Notes: generated by a model from the sequence alone, not told the origin. A stretch of 64,000 nt of DNA from an uncultured Bacteroidales bacterium (GCA_934725535.1 CAKVBV010000001.1:24513-88512); one strand, 5' to 3'; shown: positions 32,969 to 42,236, numbered from the stretch's first letter. A program made the numbers and translations.

Positions 32969-34412
32969 GTGCATTGAGCACTTTCTCCATATTCTGCTCA
33001 CGGTGAATGAGTTGCACCTCCACACCGAACTTCTTGTTGATGTGCTCCGCCATCTTCTCCGCCGCATACACCGAGCGGTGTTGCCCGCCTGTGCAACCAA
33101 ACGAGACCATCAGGTTCTGGAACCCGCGGTCCATATATCGCTTCACGCTGAAGTCCACCAACTGATACGCCTGCTCAAGGAAGGGCGTTATCTCACCGTC
33201 TTCCTCCAAGAACTGAATCACATTCTCGTCCATACCCGTGAAGAAATTGAAACGCTCATACTTGCCGGGGTTGTTGATGGCGCGGCAGTCGAACACAAAA
33301 CCTCCCCCATTGCCACTGCTATCCGCCGGAATGCCTTTTTTGTACGAGAAACTGTACACCCTCACCACCAGCGGCTTGCGTACACCCACCTCCTTGAACT
33401 GCTTCATCTCGGTCATATTCTGCAGAACCTCAATCAGATACGGGTAGTCGTCACTCGCATACTTGAGCAACGCGCGCAGGTTCTCTATGGCAAAAGGTAT
33501 CGACTGCAAAAAGTGCGGCTTCTTCTCGAAGTACCCACGGAAGCCATAAGCCCCAAGCACCTGCATGGTGCGGAAAAGGACAAAATGCTTCAGCGTGTCA
33601 TAGAACTCATCCTTGTCAACAGGCATATACTTCTGCAACTCGTCAAGGTACACCTCTGTCAGTTCCTCACGCAGGTCAGGGTGGAAGTTCGCCTTCGCCT
33701 GCCACAAGAACGAAGCCACGTCATAGTACACAGGTCCGCGTCTTCCACCTTGAAAATCAATAAAATACGGCACCTCTGTACCGTCGGCTTCGGTACGTAT
33801 CATCACATTGCGCGACTGAAAATCACGATACATGAAGGCATTCATCCTGTTCTGCAAGAGGATATAGGCAAGCCGCTCAAACTCATTTTCCAACTTGTCT
33901 TCTTGAAAATCAAGCCCCGTAGCCTTCAGAAAACAGTACTTGAAATAGTTCAAATCCCACAATATGGAGCGCAGGTTGAACTCGGGCTGCGGGTAACATT
34001 GGTTGAAGTCAAAGTCTTGTGCACCAACCACTTGGAACTTAGCCAGCGCACGCATCGTACGGCGTAGCATCTCTTTCTCTTTGGCGGAGAACACTCCCGT
34101 CTTGCGACCGTCGGCAATGTAATCAAAGAGTAGCGTGTTCCCCAAATCCTCTTGCACATAGCACATCTCGTCATCGCTCACCGCCAGCACGCGCGGCACG
34201 TTGAGTCCCTGCGCCAGAAAATGTTGTGCCATATACAGGAAAGCGTGATTCTCATCGTGGGACGTGCCTTGCACACCAATGAGCGACACTGCACCGTCCT
34301 CACTTGCAATCCGATAGTACTTCCTGTTGCTGCCCGAAGCAGTCAATGCCGTTTGGTCACCGACTTTCTTGCCGGTGGCTTCATAAAACAGTTGGTTCAG
34401 TGACTTTGCCAT
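32964..34412 (-). CDS. APH-like sugar kinase fused to a RapZ C-terminal domain
   Basis: The 482-residue protein has two parts. Residues 1-330 form a phosphotransferase of the aminoglycoside phosphotransferase/COG3178 type, with catalytic Asp197 (MYRDFQSRN) and metal Asp219 (YFIDFQGG). Residues 346-470 match the RapZ C-terminal domain, with FDCRAINNPG and the nucleotide/phosphosugar-binding CTGGQHRSVY (440-449). Known relatives of the first part include AmgK, which phosphorylates N-acetylmuramate; RapZ-C binds glucosamine-6-phosphate. The fusion suggests a kinase tied to amino-sugar sensing in cell-wall recycling, which is inference. The ATG at 34412 was chosen; the frame is open to 34499 but there it crosses the promoter. 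Confidence 0.85.
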   Translation of the reverse strand: MAKSLNQLFYEATGKKVGDQTALTASGSNRKYYRIASEDGAVSLIGVQGTSHDENHAFLYMAQHFLAQGLNVPRVLAVSDDEMCYVQEDLGNTLLFDYIADGRKTGVFSAKEKEMLRRTMRALAKFQVVGAQDFDFNQCYPQPEFNLRSILWDLNYFKYCFLKATGLDFQEDKLENEFERLAYILLQNRMNAFMYRDFQSRNVMIRTEADGTEVPYFIDFQGGRRGPVYYDVASFLWQAKANFHPDLREELTEVYLDELQKYMPVDKDEFYDTLKHFVLFRTMQVLGAYGFRGYFEKKPHFLQSIPFAIENLRALLKYASDDYPYLIEVLQNMTEMKQFKEVGVRKPLVVRVYSFSYKKGIPADSSGNGGGFVFDCRAINNPGKYERFNFFTGMDENVIQFLEEDGEITPFLEQAYQLVDFSVKRYMDRGFQNLMVSFGCTGGQHRSVYAAEKMAEHINKKFGVEVQLIHREQNMEKVLNAH

Positions 34413-34447
34413 ACGTTCATTCGCGCTAATGCCATACAAATATCCCG

Positions 34448-34478
34448 CAAAATTACATAAAATCCGCCGATTATACAA
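34448..34478 (-). promoter_or_regulatory. Promoter of the kinase-RapZ gene
   Basis: TAATTTTG on the minus strand at 34455-34448 and TTG core at 34478-34476, spacer 20 nt. Confidence 0.65.
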
Positions 34479-34524
34479 TATCGCCCCCAAATATCTCATT
34501 TCTCTATCTGTGCTATTTACGAAC

Positions 34525-34651
34525 GTGACTAACTGTGCGGATAATCATTCTCGCGTAGCCACCACCGTGCAACCCGCTATCGCGCAGCCATTATCGTGCA
34601 GCCATTATCGTGCAATCCACCATCGTACAACCCATCATCGCGCAGCCATCA
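34525..34651 (+). repeat. CGCAGCCAT repeat block attached to array C
   Basis: Starts CATTCTCGCGTAGCCAC then CAACCCGCTATCG, followed by five 14-15-bp words of consensus ATCGYGCARCCATY. Matches the reverse strand of 3290-3345 and joins the ACTT..CGA end of an 11-bp array in the same way. Confidence 0.75.
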
Positions 34652-34728
34652 TCGGGTCAAGTGTATGATATTAGTATGAGATTAGTATGTGATTAGTATG
34701 TGATTAGTATGAGATTAGTATGTGATTA
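34652..34728. repeat. 11-bp-register composite array C
   Basis: Seven 11-bp words: TCGGGTCAAGT, GTATGATATTA, then five of GTATGAGATTA or GTATGTGATTA. The opposite-end words (GCGAGTGGATA type) seen in arrays B and D are missing. Confidence 0.9.
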
Positions 34729-34793
34729 AGCCGTCAATGTCGAATGAATAACGCAACACTATGCCCATGGTACCTAACGCCAAATGCCCCGAT

Positions 34794-34826
34794 AAATCGT
34801 ACATCGTACATCCGTAAATCGTAAAT
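34794..34826. repeat. Short CGTACAT/CGTAAAT tandem words, second locus
   Basis: Nearly the same words in nearly the same order as at 9632-9663. Lies just upstream of the UbiA promoter. Confidence 0.7.
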
Positions 34827-34840
34827 AATACTGCCTGTCC

Positions 34841-34871
34841 TTGTACGAGTGCTACAAAAACACTACTTTTG
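34841..34871 (+). promoter_or_regulatory. Promoter of the UbiA-family gene
   Basis: TTG core at 34841-34843 and TACTTTTG at 34864-34871, spacer 20 nt. Confidence 0.65.
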
Positions 34872-34955
34872 TACCGACAATACTGCAAGAATACCGCCAT
34901 AATATCGCAATAAACTTGCAGCAATACCGTAAAGAATCAAAATAACCGACAAACA

Positions 34956-35969
34956 ATGAATACACTTCGTTTCTGGCTGGACAACAGCCGCAAAATATCC
35001 TTGCCGCAGTCGGCACTGCCTTGTCTCACGGCGATAGTGCTGTGCATCGGGCAGGAGGGCTTTGTGTGGTGGCTGGCATTGCCTGTGCTTCTCGGTGTGT
35101 GCGCGGCGCACTTGGGCATGAATCTCGCAGACGACTACTTCGACTACCGTCACGACTCCCGACTGCGCTCCGACCTCAGCAGCACCAGTATCCGTGCCCG
35201 TATGGAGAAATGCAGTTACATCAGCAGCGGTGCCACCACTATTCACGCTTTGGGTTGGGCGGTGGTGTGCTTCCTCGCCTTTGCCGCTTTGATGGGCTTG
35301 ACGGCTTTCCTCGCGCAGGGTCTCCTGCATGGTTGGCAAGCCGCGCTTGGCATTGTGCTGTACGCTGTGCTGGGACTATTTGTGGGTATCAACTACTCGG
35401 GCAAGCCCCTCGAACTGGGCTTCCATGGGTTGGGCGAACTGGTCATAGGCTTGATGTTTGGTCCTATCAATATGTTGGGCGTGCAAGCCGCCATGACGGG
35501 CTGCCTGTTCTCTTGGCAGATGCTGTGCATGGGCATTGGTGTGGGGTGCCTTGTGGTGAATATCGTGTATGTGCACTCGGTGATGGAGGTTAATGCCGAT
35601 GCCCAATTGGGTAAGATGACCTTTGCCCGCCTGTTGGGCAAGCCTGCTTTGATGATAGCCTTCGTGGCGGTATTCGCCCTGATGCCCTTTGTGATGCTGG
35701 GTGTCGGTATAGCTTTGGGCTGGTGGAGTCCGTGGTATCTGCTGACCTTGCTCTCCCTGCCAATGTCCGTTTACCTTATCTACTCCACACATCACTTTGT
35801 CTATGGGCTGCCTTGTGCCGACACTCCGCGCTGGTGGATGGGACCGATGGGCAAATGGGACGACTATGTTAAGGCAGGCATCGACTGGTTTCTTATACGC
35901 TGGTTGCTTGCCCGTAACACCTGCACGCTGTTCTGCCTGATACTGATGATAGTACATCTTGTAGTCTGA
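34956..35969 (+). CDS. UbiA family prenyltransferase
   Basis: This 337-residue membrane protein has about nine helices. It carries the first aspartate-rich motif of prenyltransferases, NLADDYFDYRHD (56-67), followed by the STSIRARMEKCSYISSGA loop. The second motif is altered: where the family has D-x3-D this protein has HSVMEVNADAQLGKMT. It is most like MenA-type enzymes that prenylate 1,4-dihydroxy-2-naphthoate, but the second motif and the isolated position leave the substrate open. The promoter at 34841-34871 gives a leader of about 80 nt. No neighbouring menaquinone gene is present. Confidence 0.8.
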   Translation: MNTLRFWLDNSRKISLPQSALPCLTAIVLCIGQEGFVWWLALPVLLGVCAAHLGMNLADDYFDYRHDSRLRSDLSSTSIRARMEKCSYISSGATTIHALGWAVVCFLAFAALMGLTAFLAQGLLHGWQAALGIVLYAVLGLFVGINYSGKPLELGFHGLGELVIGLMFGPINMLGVQAAMTGCLFSWQMLCMGIGVGCLVVNIVYVHSVMEVNADAQLGKMTFARLLGKPALMIAFVAVFALMPFVMLGVGIALGWWSPWYLLTLLSLPMSVYLIYSTHHFVYGLPCADTPRWWMGPMGKWDDYVKAGIDWFLIRWLLARNTCTLFCLILMIVHLVV

Positions 35970-36156
35970 TTGTTGGCTGTTTCCTGCCTTCCGCATTGTA
36001 CTACGCAATTTCACAGATAGCGTGTGTAGTGCGTGCTGTGTTGTGAAAGCATTGTGAAATAATAGTATCTTGATAATAAGCGTATTATAAAACGAGTGTA
36101 GTATAATTTTCTTCGTGTAGTATTTGGAAAATATGTTGTAGAACATATACGCGTAA
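35970..36156. promoter_or_regulatory. Upstream control region of the glucan utilisation locus
   Basis: Two direct copies of GTGTAGTAT (36096-36104 and 36115-36123) are spaced 19 bp apart, and a partial third (GTGTAGTGC) lies near 36023. Next to the -33 element is a perfect inverted repeat, ATATGTT-GTAG-AACATAT (36131-36148). Directly repeated half sites would suit an AraC/HTCS-type activator and the inverted repeat a dimeric regulator. No HTCS or SusR gene lies nearby in the window. Confidence 0.45.
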
Positions 36157-36188
36157 TTTGTAGGAACGCGCGTGGTGTCGTAATTTTG
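36157..36188 (+). promoter_or_regulatory. Promoter of the susC-like gene
   Basis: TTTG at 36157-36160 and TAATTTTG at 36181-36188 with a 20-nt spacer. Predicted start near 36195, leader about 40 nt. Confidence 0.75.
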
Positions 36189-36233
36189 CAGCGTTTTCAT
36201 TGACAACGTAACGCAAAACAAACAAAACGATAT

Positions 36234-39200
36234 ATGAACTGTAACGTTAAATGCAACACGAAGATGTTCAGAACTACCCCCCCCGTACTATTCGCACTAA
36301 TAGCGATACTGCTACCATGTAGTCTATGGGCACAGGCACAGACCGTTACCGGTGTGGTAATGGCTGAGGGTGAGCCTGACCCTGTTATAGGTGCCAATGT
36401 GGTACTGAAAGGCACTACCAACGGTACCATTACTGATTTCGACGGTAACTTCTCCATTGAAGCAAAGAGTGGAGATGTGCTGGTGTTCTCATACCTCGGC
36501 TACAAGACGCAGGAGGTAAAGGTGGCTAATGCCAATGCGCCTGTCAAGGTAACACTGGTGTCTGACAACGTGATGCTGGACGAAGTGGTGGCTATCGGCT
36601 ATGGTGCTATGAAGAAGTCCGACCTCACAGGCGCGGTAACCTCTGTAAAAGCCGAAGAACTGACCAAGGCACCTGTTGCGGGGCTCGACCAAGCGTTGCA
36701 AGGTCGTGCAGCGGGTGTTACGGTTACTACCAACTCCGGTCAGCCGGGTGAGGCAGCCACTATCCGCATACGCGGTATCGGTTCGGCTATAGGTGGTAAC
36801 GACCCCTTGTATGTGGTGGATGGGGTTATTACGAGCGACATCTCTTTCCTCGCACCCAACGACATACAGTCTATGGAGATACTCAAAGACGCTTCCGCCA
36901 CTGCCATATACGGTTCGCGTGGTGCCAACGGTGTTATCCTTGTTACCACCAAATCCGGCACACAGACAGGCGCAAAGCCCAACATTACATTTGATGCCTA
37001 CTGGGGTTTCCAGAACCGTTGGAAGAAGTTGGATTTGATGGATTCGCGTGCTCAAGCAGAGACCGAGTTGCGTATCGGTGCTATGCGTAATGGTGCGGAA
37101 GAGATAGCCTATTATAACACGAACGGCTTTTCTGCATGGCTCAAAAACTATAAATTGGGAAAGTCGGTTTATTACCCCAACAATTTCGATTATTCTCATC
37201 AGGAAACCGATTGGCAGGACGAGGTGTTCAATAGCAATGCCTTTATGCACAATTATAATTTGAGTGTGGACGGCGGCAATGATAAGGGGCATTATGCTCT
37301 TTCTGCCAACTATTTCGGGCAGGAGGGTACTATTATCGGCAGTAACTATAATCGTTTCACTATTCGTCTGAATTCGGATTATGAGATTCGCAAGTGGTTG
37401 AAAGTCGGTGAGCATTTGTCTTTTATGACTTCTTCCGGACGTAATGCAATGAACAATAGTTCGTCCGCAGGTGCATCTGTTATCTCTGCTGCTTTGGCAA
37501 TGGGGCAATGGGATCCCGTATATTATCCCGAGGGTAGTACAAACGTAAATGGCGAAGACTTGTCAGGACACTATGCTGCGGGGTCTAATTTCAAGAATGT
37601 AACCAACCCATACCAGATGGTGTATAATACGGAACCCTCAAAGAAAACGGAACGTGCCGTAGGAGATATTTATTTGGAAATCAAACCTATTGACGGATTG
37701 ACGATTCGTCCGAGTTTCTCAATGGACTATGCACTGATTCGTGAACGCAATTTTACCTACCCGAATACATATACTTCGTACAACTATTCGGAGAAGAACT
37801 CTATCACATCTTCTATGGAGCGTGATTGTTCATTGCTTGAGGAAACAACTATTACGTATGCCAAGAAGATAGGTAAGCATAATTTCTCCATCATGGCAGG
37901 ACAAACATGGCAGGAGTACAACACGTATAGTATCAGCGGTTCGGGTTCGCAGATTATGAACCCGATTTCCAGCAATTGGTATTTGAGCAATGCTACCGAT
38001 GACCAGATGCCTGCCGGTGATGGTGTATCCCGTATCCGTCGTATCTCGTTCTTGGGACGTGTGTTCTATTCGTATGGTGACCGCTATATGGTTACTGCCA
38101 ACTTCCGTGCAGATGCGTCTTCCCGCTTTAGCAAAAACCCTTGGGGCTACTTCCCGTCGGTGGCTTTGGCTTGGCGTATGAGCGAAGAGGGTTGGCTCAA
38201 AGAGGTAGCATGGCTTGATAATCTGAAACTGCGTGCCGGTTTCGGTCAAGTGGGTAATGATGGTATTCCTTCAAGTTCGTTTGTAGCAAATATGGAGTCC
38301 GGCAATAAATTGTTCTTCGGTTACCCGCTGGGTATCGGTCAGACTTCCGCCACGGGTGCCGCCGTACAGGTGCAGGTCAATACCGATGGCAAGTGGGAAA
38401 CCAACCAACAGTGGGATGCCGGTATTGATTTTGCTTTCTGGAACGGCAAACTGAGTGGAACGGTGGATTATTTCTTGCGTGATACCAAGGATGCACTCCT
38501 GTACGTGAATGCTCCCGCACATGTGGGCAACCGCGGCTCTATGATAAAGAATGTAGGCAACATCCGCAATCAAGGTGTTGAGATTTCGCTGAACCACGAT
38601 AATCAAGTCGGCAAAGTGCATTATAATATCGGAGGTAATGTAAGTTATATTCACAACGAACTGACGGCCGTCAATGGCGGTTCTCCGTTGTGGGGTACGC
38701 ATACCAAGACCGATGTCGGTATGCCTCTCAACTCCTTCTGGGGTTATAAGTATGAAGGTATCTACCAGTCGGACGAGGAAGCACTGGAGCAGTTATATTC
38801 CTATACGGAGAGTACCATCGGTGTGCATGCGGGTGATGCTCGCTATACCGACCTGAATGGTGATGGAAAGTTGGACGAGAACGACAGAACCAATATAGGC
38901 AATCCGTTCCCGAAATTGACGTATGGTTTGAATCTCGGTGCAGAGTTCTATGGCGTGGACATACAGTTGTTCTTCCAAGGTGTGTATGGCAATAAAATCT
39001 ACAATGCGCTTCGTGAACGATTGGAGGGAGATGGTACAAGCAACGCTTTGGCTACTTATATGACAGACAATGTGTGGGTAGGCTACACCGATGTTGTACG
39101 TGAGGCATTGTTGAACCAAGGTGTGAACTGGATGGAGTTGGAGAATCGCCAGGGGACTATTCCTAACCCGCTCGGTAGCCCGACCAATACGGAACATTCC

Positions 39201-39440
39201 ACCCGTTTCATTGAGGACGGCAGTTATTTCCGCTTGAAGAACGCACAGATAGGCTATACATTGCCTAAGAACATCACGCAGAAGTTCCTGTGCAATCGCC
39301 TGCGTTTCTATGTTACGGCAAGCAACCTGTTCACTATCACCAAGTATTCGGGCTATGACCCAGAAGTGGGAGACGGTGTGGACTACGGAAACTATCCGCA
39401 GAGCCGTACATTCACTTTTGGCTTGAATGCAACGTTCTAA
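36234..39440 (+). CDS. SusC/RagA-type TonB-linked outer-membrane transporter
   Basis: This 1068-residue protein has a signal peptide (about 1-33, ending WAQA) and a carboxypeptidase-regulatory-like domain (about 36-110, TVTGVV..DPVIGANVVLKGT). The SusC plug is about 115-225 (MLDEVVAIGYGAMKKSDLTGAV, the SusC signature) and a 22-strand barrel runs to the end (FTFGLNATF). It forms the channel for oligosaccharide import, powered by TonB, with the SusD lid encoded next. The neighbouring enzymes point to a beta-1,3-glucan oligosaccharide as substrate, which is inference from context. It is the first gene of the locus after promoter 36157-36188. Confidence 0.95.
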   Translation: MNCNVKCNTKMFRTTPPVLFALIAILLPCSLWAQAQTVTGVVMAEGEPDPVIGANVVLKGTTNGTITDFDGNFSIEAKSGDVLVFSYLGYKTQEVKVANANAPVKVTLVSDNVMLDEVVAIGYGAMKKSDLTGAVTSVKAEELTKAPVAGLDQALQGRAAGVTVTTNSGQPGEAATIRIRGIGSAIGGNDPLYVVDGVITSDISFLAPNDIQSMEILKDASATAIYGSRGANGVILVTTKSGTQTGAKPNITFDAYWGFQNRWKKLDLMDSRAQAETELRIGAMRNGAEEIAYYNTNGFSAWLKNYKLGKSVYYPNNFDYSHQETDWQDEVFNSNAFMHNYNLSVDGGNDKGHYALSANYFGQEGTIIGSNYNRFTIRLNSDYEIRKWLKVGEHLSFMTSSGRNAMNNSSSAGASVISAALAMGQWDPVYYPEGSTNVNGEDLSGHYAAGSNFKNVTNPYQMVYNTEPSKKTERAVGDIYLEIKPIDGLTIRPSFSMDYALIRERNFTYPNTYTSYNYSEKNSITSSMERDCSLLEETTITYAKKIGKHNFSIMAGQTWQEYNTYSISGSGSQIMNPISSNWYLSNATDDQMPAGDGVSRIRRISFLGRVFYSYGDRYMVTANFRADASSRFSKNPWGYFPSVALAWRMSEEGWLKEVAWLDNLKLRAGFGQVGNDGIPSSSFVANMESGNKLFFGYPLGIGQTSATGAAVQVQVNTDGKWETNQQWDAGIDFAFWNGKLSGTVDYFLRDTKDALLYVNAPAHVGNRGSMIKNVGNIRNQGVEISLNHDNQVGKVHYNIGGNVSYIHNELTAVNGGSPLWGTHTKTDVGMPLNSFWGYKYEGIYQSDEEALEQLYSYTESTIGVHAGDARYTDLNGDGKLDENDRTNIGNPFPKLTYGLNLGAEFYGVDIQLFFQGVYGNKIYNALRERLEGDGTSNALATYMTDNVWVGYTDVVREALLNQGVNWMELENRQGTIPNPLGSPTNTEHSTRFIEDGSYFRLKNAQIGYTLPKNITQKFLCNRLRFYVTASNLFTITKYSGYDPEVGDGVDYGNYPQSRTFTFGLNATF

Positions 39441-39484
39441 GGTGTGATGAACAACGAACAAAGGAATTAAGAACGAAGAATAAA

Positions 39485-41158
39485 ATGGTACTGATTATGA
39501 AAAAAATACAATATATAGCATTGATTTTGGCAGGTTGCTCGTTGCTGACCGGTTGCAAGGACTATCTGACAGAGATAGAACCGGGTACGACGCGTTTGGA
39601 GGATTATTTTACTTCCACAGCGGCGGCAACGGCTAATGTGAATGGGTGTTATGTGCCGATGATGTGGGAGTACAACAAGACCTATTGCTCGGAGTGGTTT
39701 ATAGGTGATATTGTGAGTGATGATGCCCTCAAGGGCGGTGGTAGTACCACAGATATGGCAGACGCTTATGATATGGAGAACTGGCGTACAACATCGCAGA
39801 ATACGTTGCTGCTGGATTTCTACCGTGCTCAATATATCGGTATCGGGCGTTGCAATCTGGCTATTCAGTACATCTCCAATATGGAGGTCGGAACAGACAA
39901 GGAGTTTACGCAGAGTATGAAAGAGCGTCTGCTGGGCGAAGCCTATTATCTGCGTGCCTATTACTATTTCCGTCTGGTGCGTATCTATGCGGGCGTGCCG
40001 TTGGTCGTAGATGTGATTGACGATGCGGCTCGCTGGGGGCAACCGCGTGCTTCGGTGGATGCTATTTATACGCAGATACTCTCGGACTTGGAAATGGCAA
40101 ACAAGTACTTGTGGGTGCGCAGCCGGTTGGGAGATGATGACTTAGGGCGTGCTACCAAAGGGGCGGCGCAAGCCATGTTGCTGAAAACCAATCTCTATAT
40201 GGCATCGCCTTATTGGAGCAGCCAAGTGACCAAGGCGCAGGCCGATTGCTATGCGGACGCCAAAGCATGGGGCGATTCTATCATATCGTCGGGGGAATAT
40301 ACTCTGTGTCCCAAATATGAAGACAATTTTACTCTGGCAGGTGAGAACGGACAAGAGTCGGTATTTGAAATCCAGTATGCGGAAGAAGAGTGGGGAGACT
40401 ATGGCGATGGGCAAGACCCTATCAACTTTGGTCATACCAGCGGTTCGTTTACGCAGATATTGATGCGCTCCCGTTCTTCCCGCATCGGTGGCGGTTGGGG
40501 CTTTGACAAACCGACACAGAACCTGTATGATGAGTTTGAAACAGCGGATTCGGTTCGTCGTGGTGTGGCAATACTGAACCCTGCGGATTCGCTGATAGAA
40601 ACACCGGCTCAAGAAAACTATTTGGGTTCACGCTATTTGAATAACAAATATGCTATGTACCGTGATACGGCTATTTCCGGTGCAGGTTGGGGACAATGGG
40701 GAATCCATGCTAGTCGTGGCCCGCTCAACAATCGTCAGATTCGTTATGCCGATGTGCTGCTGATGTACGCAGAAGCCTGCTTGGGTACGGGGGATGAGGC
40801 TACGGCAAAGACCTATATCAACAAAGTGCGTGAGCGTGCCGGTCTTGGTGAGGTGGGAACCTACACATTCAAGTTGAATGGTACAGAGATTGCCAACCCG
40901 ACTGTGGAACAATGCTTGCGCCACGAGCGTCGTATGGAATTGGCTATGGAGGGACACCGTTGGTTCGACCTTGTACGTTGGCAGGGTGTGGACGGCAAAG
41001 GCTTGAAAGAACACATGGACGCTTATGCAAAGACCGAATCGGCAGCCGCTCAATCGCATATCCAGGCATTTGTGAAAGGCAAACATGAGATATTCCCCAT
41101 TCCGCAGGAGGAGATACAACTCAACCCGACACAAATGGAACAGAACCCTGGGTATTAA
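39485..41158 (+). CDS. SusD/RagB-type outer-membrane nutrient-binding lipoprotein
   Basis: The 557-residue lipoprotein has lipobox LLTGC and the SusD pattern: an N-terminal TPR-like region (LGEAYYLRAYYYFRLVRIYAGVPLV) and a C-terminal region with YADVLLMYAEACLG, KTYINKVRERAGL and RRMELAMEGHRWFDLVRWQ. The last residues (EIFPIPQEEIQLNPTQMEQNPGY) are the family terminus. It caps the SusC channel and captures glycan at the surface. A second ATG at 39497 may be the true start and gives a cleaner lipoprotein signal. It follows susC by 44 nt. Confidence 0.94.
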   Translation: MVLIMKKIQYIALILAGCSLLTGCKDYLTEIEPGTTRLEDYFTSTAAATANVNGCYVPMMWEYNKTYCSEWFIGDIVSDDALKGGGSTTDMADAYDMENWRTTSQNTLLLDFYRAQYIGIGRCNLAIQYISNMEVGTDKEFTQSMKERLLGEAYYLRAYYYFRLVRIYAGVPLVVDVIDDAARWGQPRASVDAIYTQILSDLEMANKYLWVRSRLGDDDLGRATKGAAQAMLLKTNLYMASPYWSSQVTKAQADCYADAKAWGDSIISSGEYTLCPKYEDNFTLAGENGQESVFEIQYAEEEWGDYGDGQDPINFGHTSGSFTQILMRSRSSRIGGGWGFDKPTQNLYDEFETADSVRRGVAILNPADSLIETPAQENYLGSRYLNNKYAMYRDTAISGAGWGQWGIHASRGPLNNRQIRYADVLLMYAEACLGTGDEATAKTYINKVRERAGLGEVGTYTFKLNGTEIANPTVEQCLRHERRMELAMEGHRWFDLVRWQGVDGKGLKEHMDAYAKTESAAAQSHIQAFVKGKHEIFPIPQEEIQLNPTQMEQNPGY

Positions 41159-41228
41159 GAGATATGTTTAGTTAAGGTCTATTAAAAGCGTAAAGCATAG
41201 AAAGGTTGTGTGTTTCTTGCTGTTTTTC

Positions 41229-41272
41229 CCGAGTGAATACCGAGAGAATACCGAGTGAATGTTGACTGAAAA
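41229..41272. repeat. 11-bp array of CCGAGTGAATA words
   Basis: Three 11-bp words (CCGAGTGAATA, CCGAGAGAATA, CCGAGTGAATG) and a degenerate fourth lie between the susD-like gene and the surface binding lipoprotein. The words are unrelated to TAATCACATAC but the period is the same. Confidence 0.8.
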
Positions 41273-41315
41273 TAAGAACGTGTAACTATATAAATCATTT
41301 AAAAAATTTAATTGT

Positions 41316-42236
41316 ATGAAAGCAAACAAAATTTTTGCGGCTGCTTTGGCAGTATTCGCATTGGTTGGTTTCTCCGCTTGTGAGAAGAAAACTAACGAGA
41401 AGTTGGAACTTACCGAGACTTCCATTAGTATGAAAGTGGGCGATACGCACCAGTTGGTTGCCAACGTAACCGTTGAGACTTGGACAACTTCGGAAGAGAA
41501 AGTGGCTACCGTGGACAACAAAGGTCTCGTAACCGCAGTGGCTGAAGGCACGGCCATCATCTCGGCTACGGCTAATGGCCAGACCAAAACCTGCGTGGTA
41601 AAAGTAGAGAAAGAAGGTCAAGGCGGCGATACAAAAACTGTGAAAGGCAGCCAAATCTGGCCTGTCGTATTGGACGAGGCTACGGCTACTGCCAATGAAT
41701 CGAAAATCGTTGCTTCATTTGCACCCAATGAGCAAACCAAGTTCCTCTACGTATGGGAAAATACGTATGTTGCCAATGATAATCCTACTGGCCGTGGCTT
41801 CTATGGTGGCGAGGGGTATTTGGCTATGACCGTTGGCACTGTAGGTTGGTCTGGTTGCGGTTTCTGCCTGACAGCCGATGGCACCGATTGGCAGAATGCA
41901 GAGACCTTGCGTGCCGCTATTGTAGCAAATCCCGATGATTACTATCTGCACTTGGCTATCAAATCGACCGACAACTATGCGCACTGCTTCTATTTCTTCG
42001 GTGCTGAGAACGGTGGTAAATTTGTATTAGGAAGCAAAACTGTATATGATGGACCTGTCTATAGCGATTTTACGCGCGATGGCAGTTGGCAGGAATTTGA
42101 TATCCCGATGTCGAAATATGCTGCCGCTTTGTCTTCTGTTAAGTGTGAAGCAGGTGTCAACGTATTCGTTGCTCTTACGGAAGGCGTTGCTGGTGCACAA
42201 CTCAACTTGGATGCAGTTTATTTCTACAAGAAGTAA
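41316..42236 (+). CDS. Surface glycan-binding lipoprotein with Ig-like (Big_2) domain
   Basis: The 306-residue lipoprotein has lipobox FSAC (Cys22) and a bacterial Ig-like Big_2 domain (about 32-98, ISMKVGDTHQLVANV..GTAIISATANG). A beta-sandwich region of about 190 residues follows, ending NLDAVYFYKK. That end resembles the binding module at the C-terminus of the two secreted proteins at 54522 and 57367. Its place straight after SusCD is the usual SusE/F or surface glycan-binding protein position, so it is probably the cell-surface binding protein for the locus. A terminator-like hairpin follows. Confidence 0.8.
   Translation: MKANKIFAAALAVFALVGFSACEKKTNEKLELTETSISMKVGDTHQLVANVTVETWTTSEEKVATVDNKGLVTAVAEGTAIISATANGQTKTCVVKVEKEGQGGDTKTVKGSQIWPVVLDEATATANESKIVASFAPNEQTKFLYVWENTYVANDNPTGRGFYGGEGYLAMTVGTVGWSGCGFCLTADGTDWQNAETLRAAIVANPDDYYLHLAIKSTDNYAHCFYFFGAENGGKFVLGSKTVYDGPVYSDFTRDGSWQEFDIPMSKYAAALSSVKCEAGVNVFVALTEGVAGAQLNLDAVYFYKK

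Larger units (their letters stand above)
34413..34955. other. 543-bp gene-free, repeat-rich gap between divergent genes
   Basis: Contents in order: kinase-RapZ promoter (34448-34478), the CGCAGCCAT block (34550-34651), array C (34652-34728), a CGTAAAT word array (34794-34826) and the UbiA promoter (34841-34871). No gene is supported. Confidence 0.75.

Noticed and set aside
36489..37508. 339-codon minus-strand frame inside the susC-like gene
   Set aside because: The plus-strand SusC translation is continuous and conserved; the antisense product has no recognised features.
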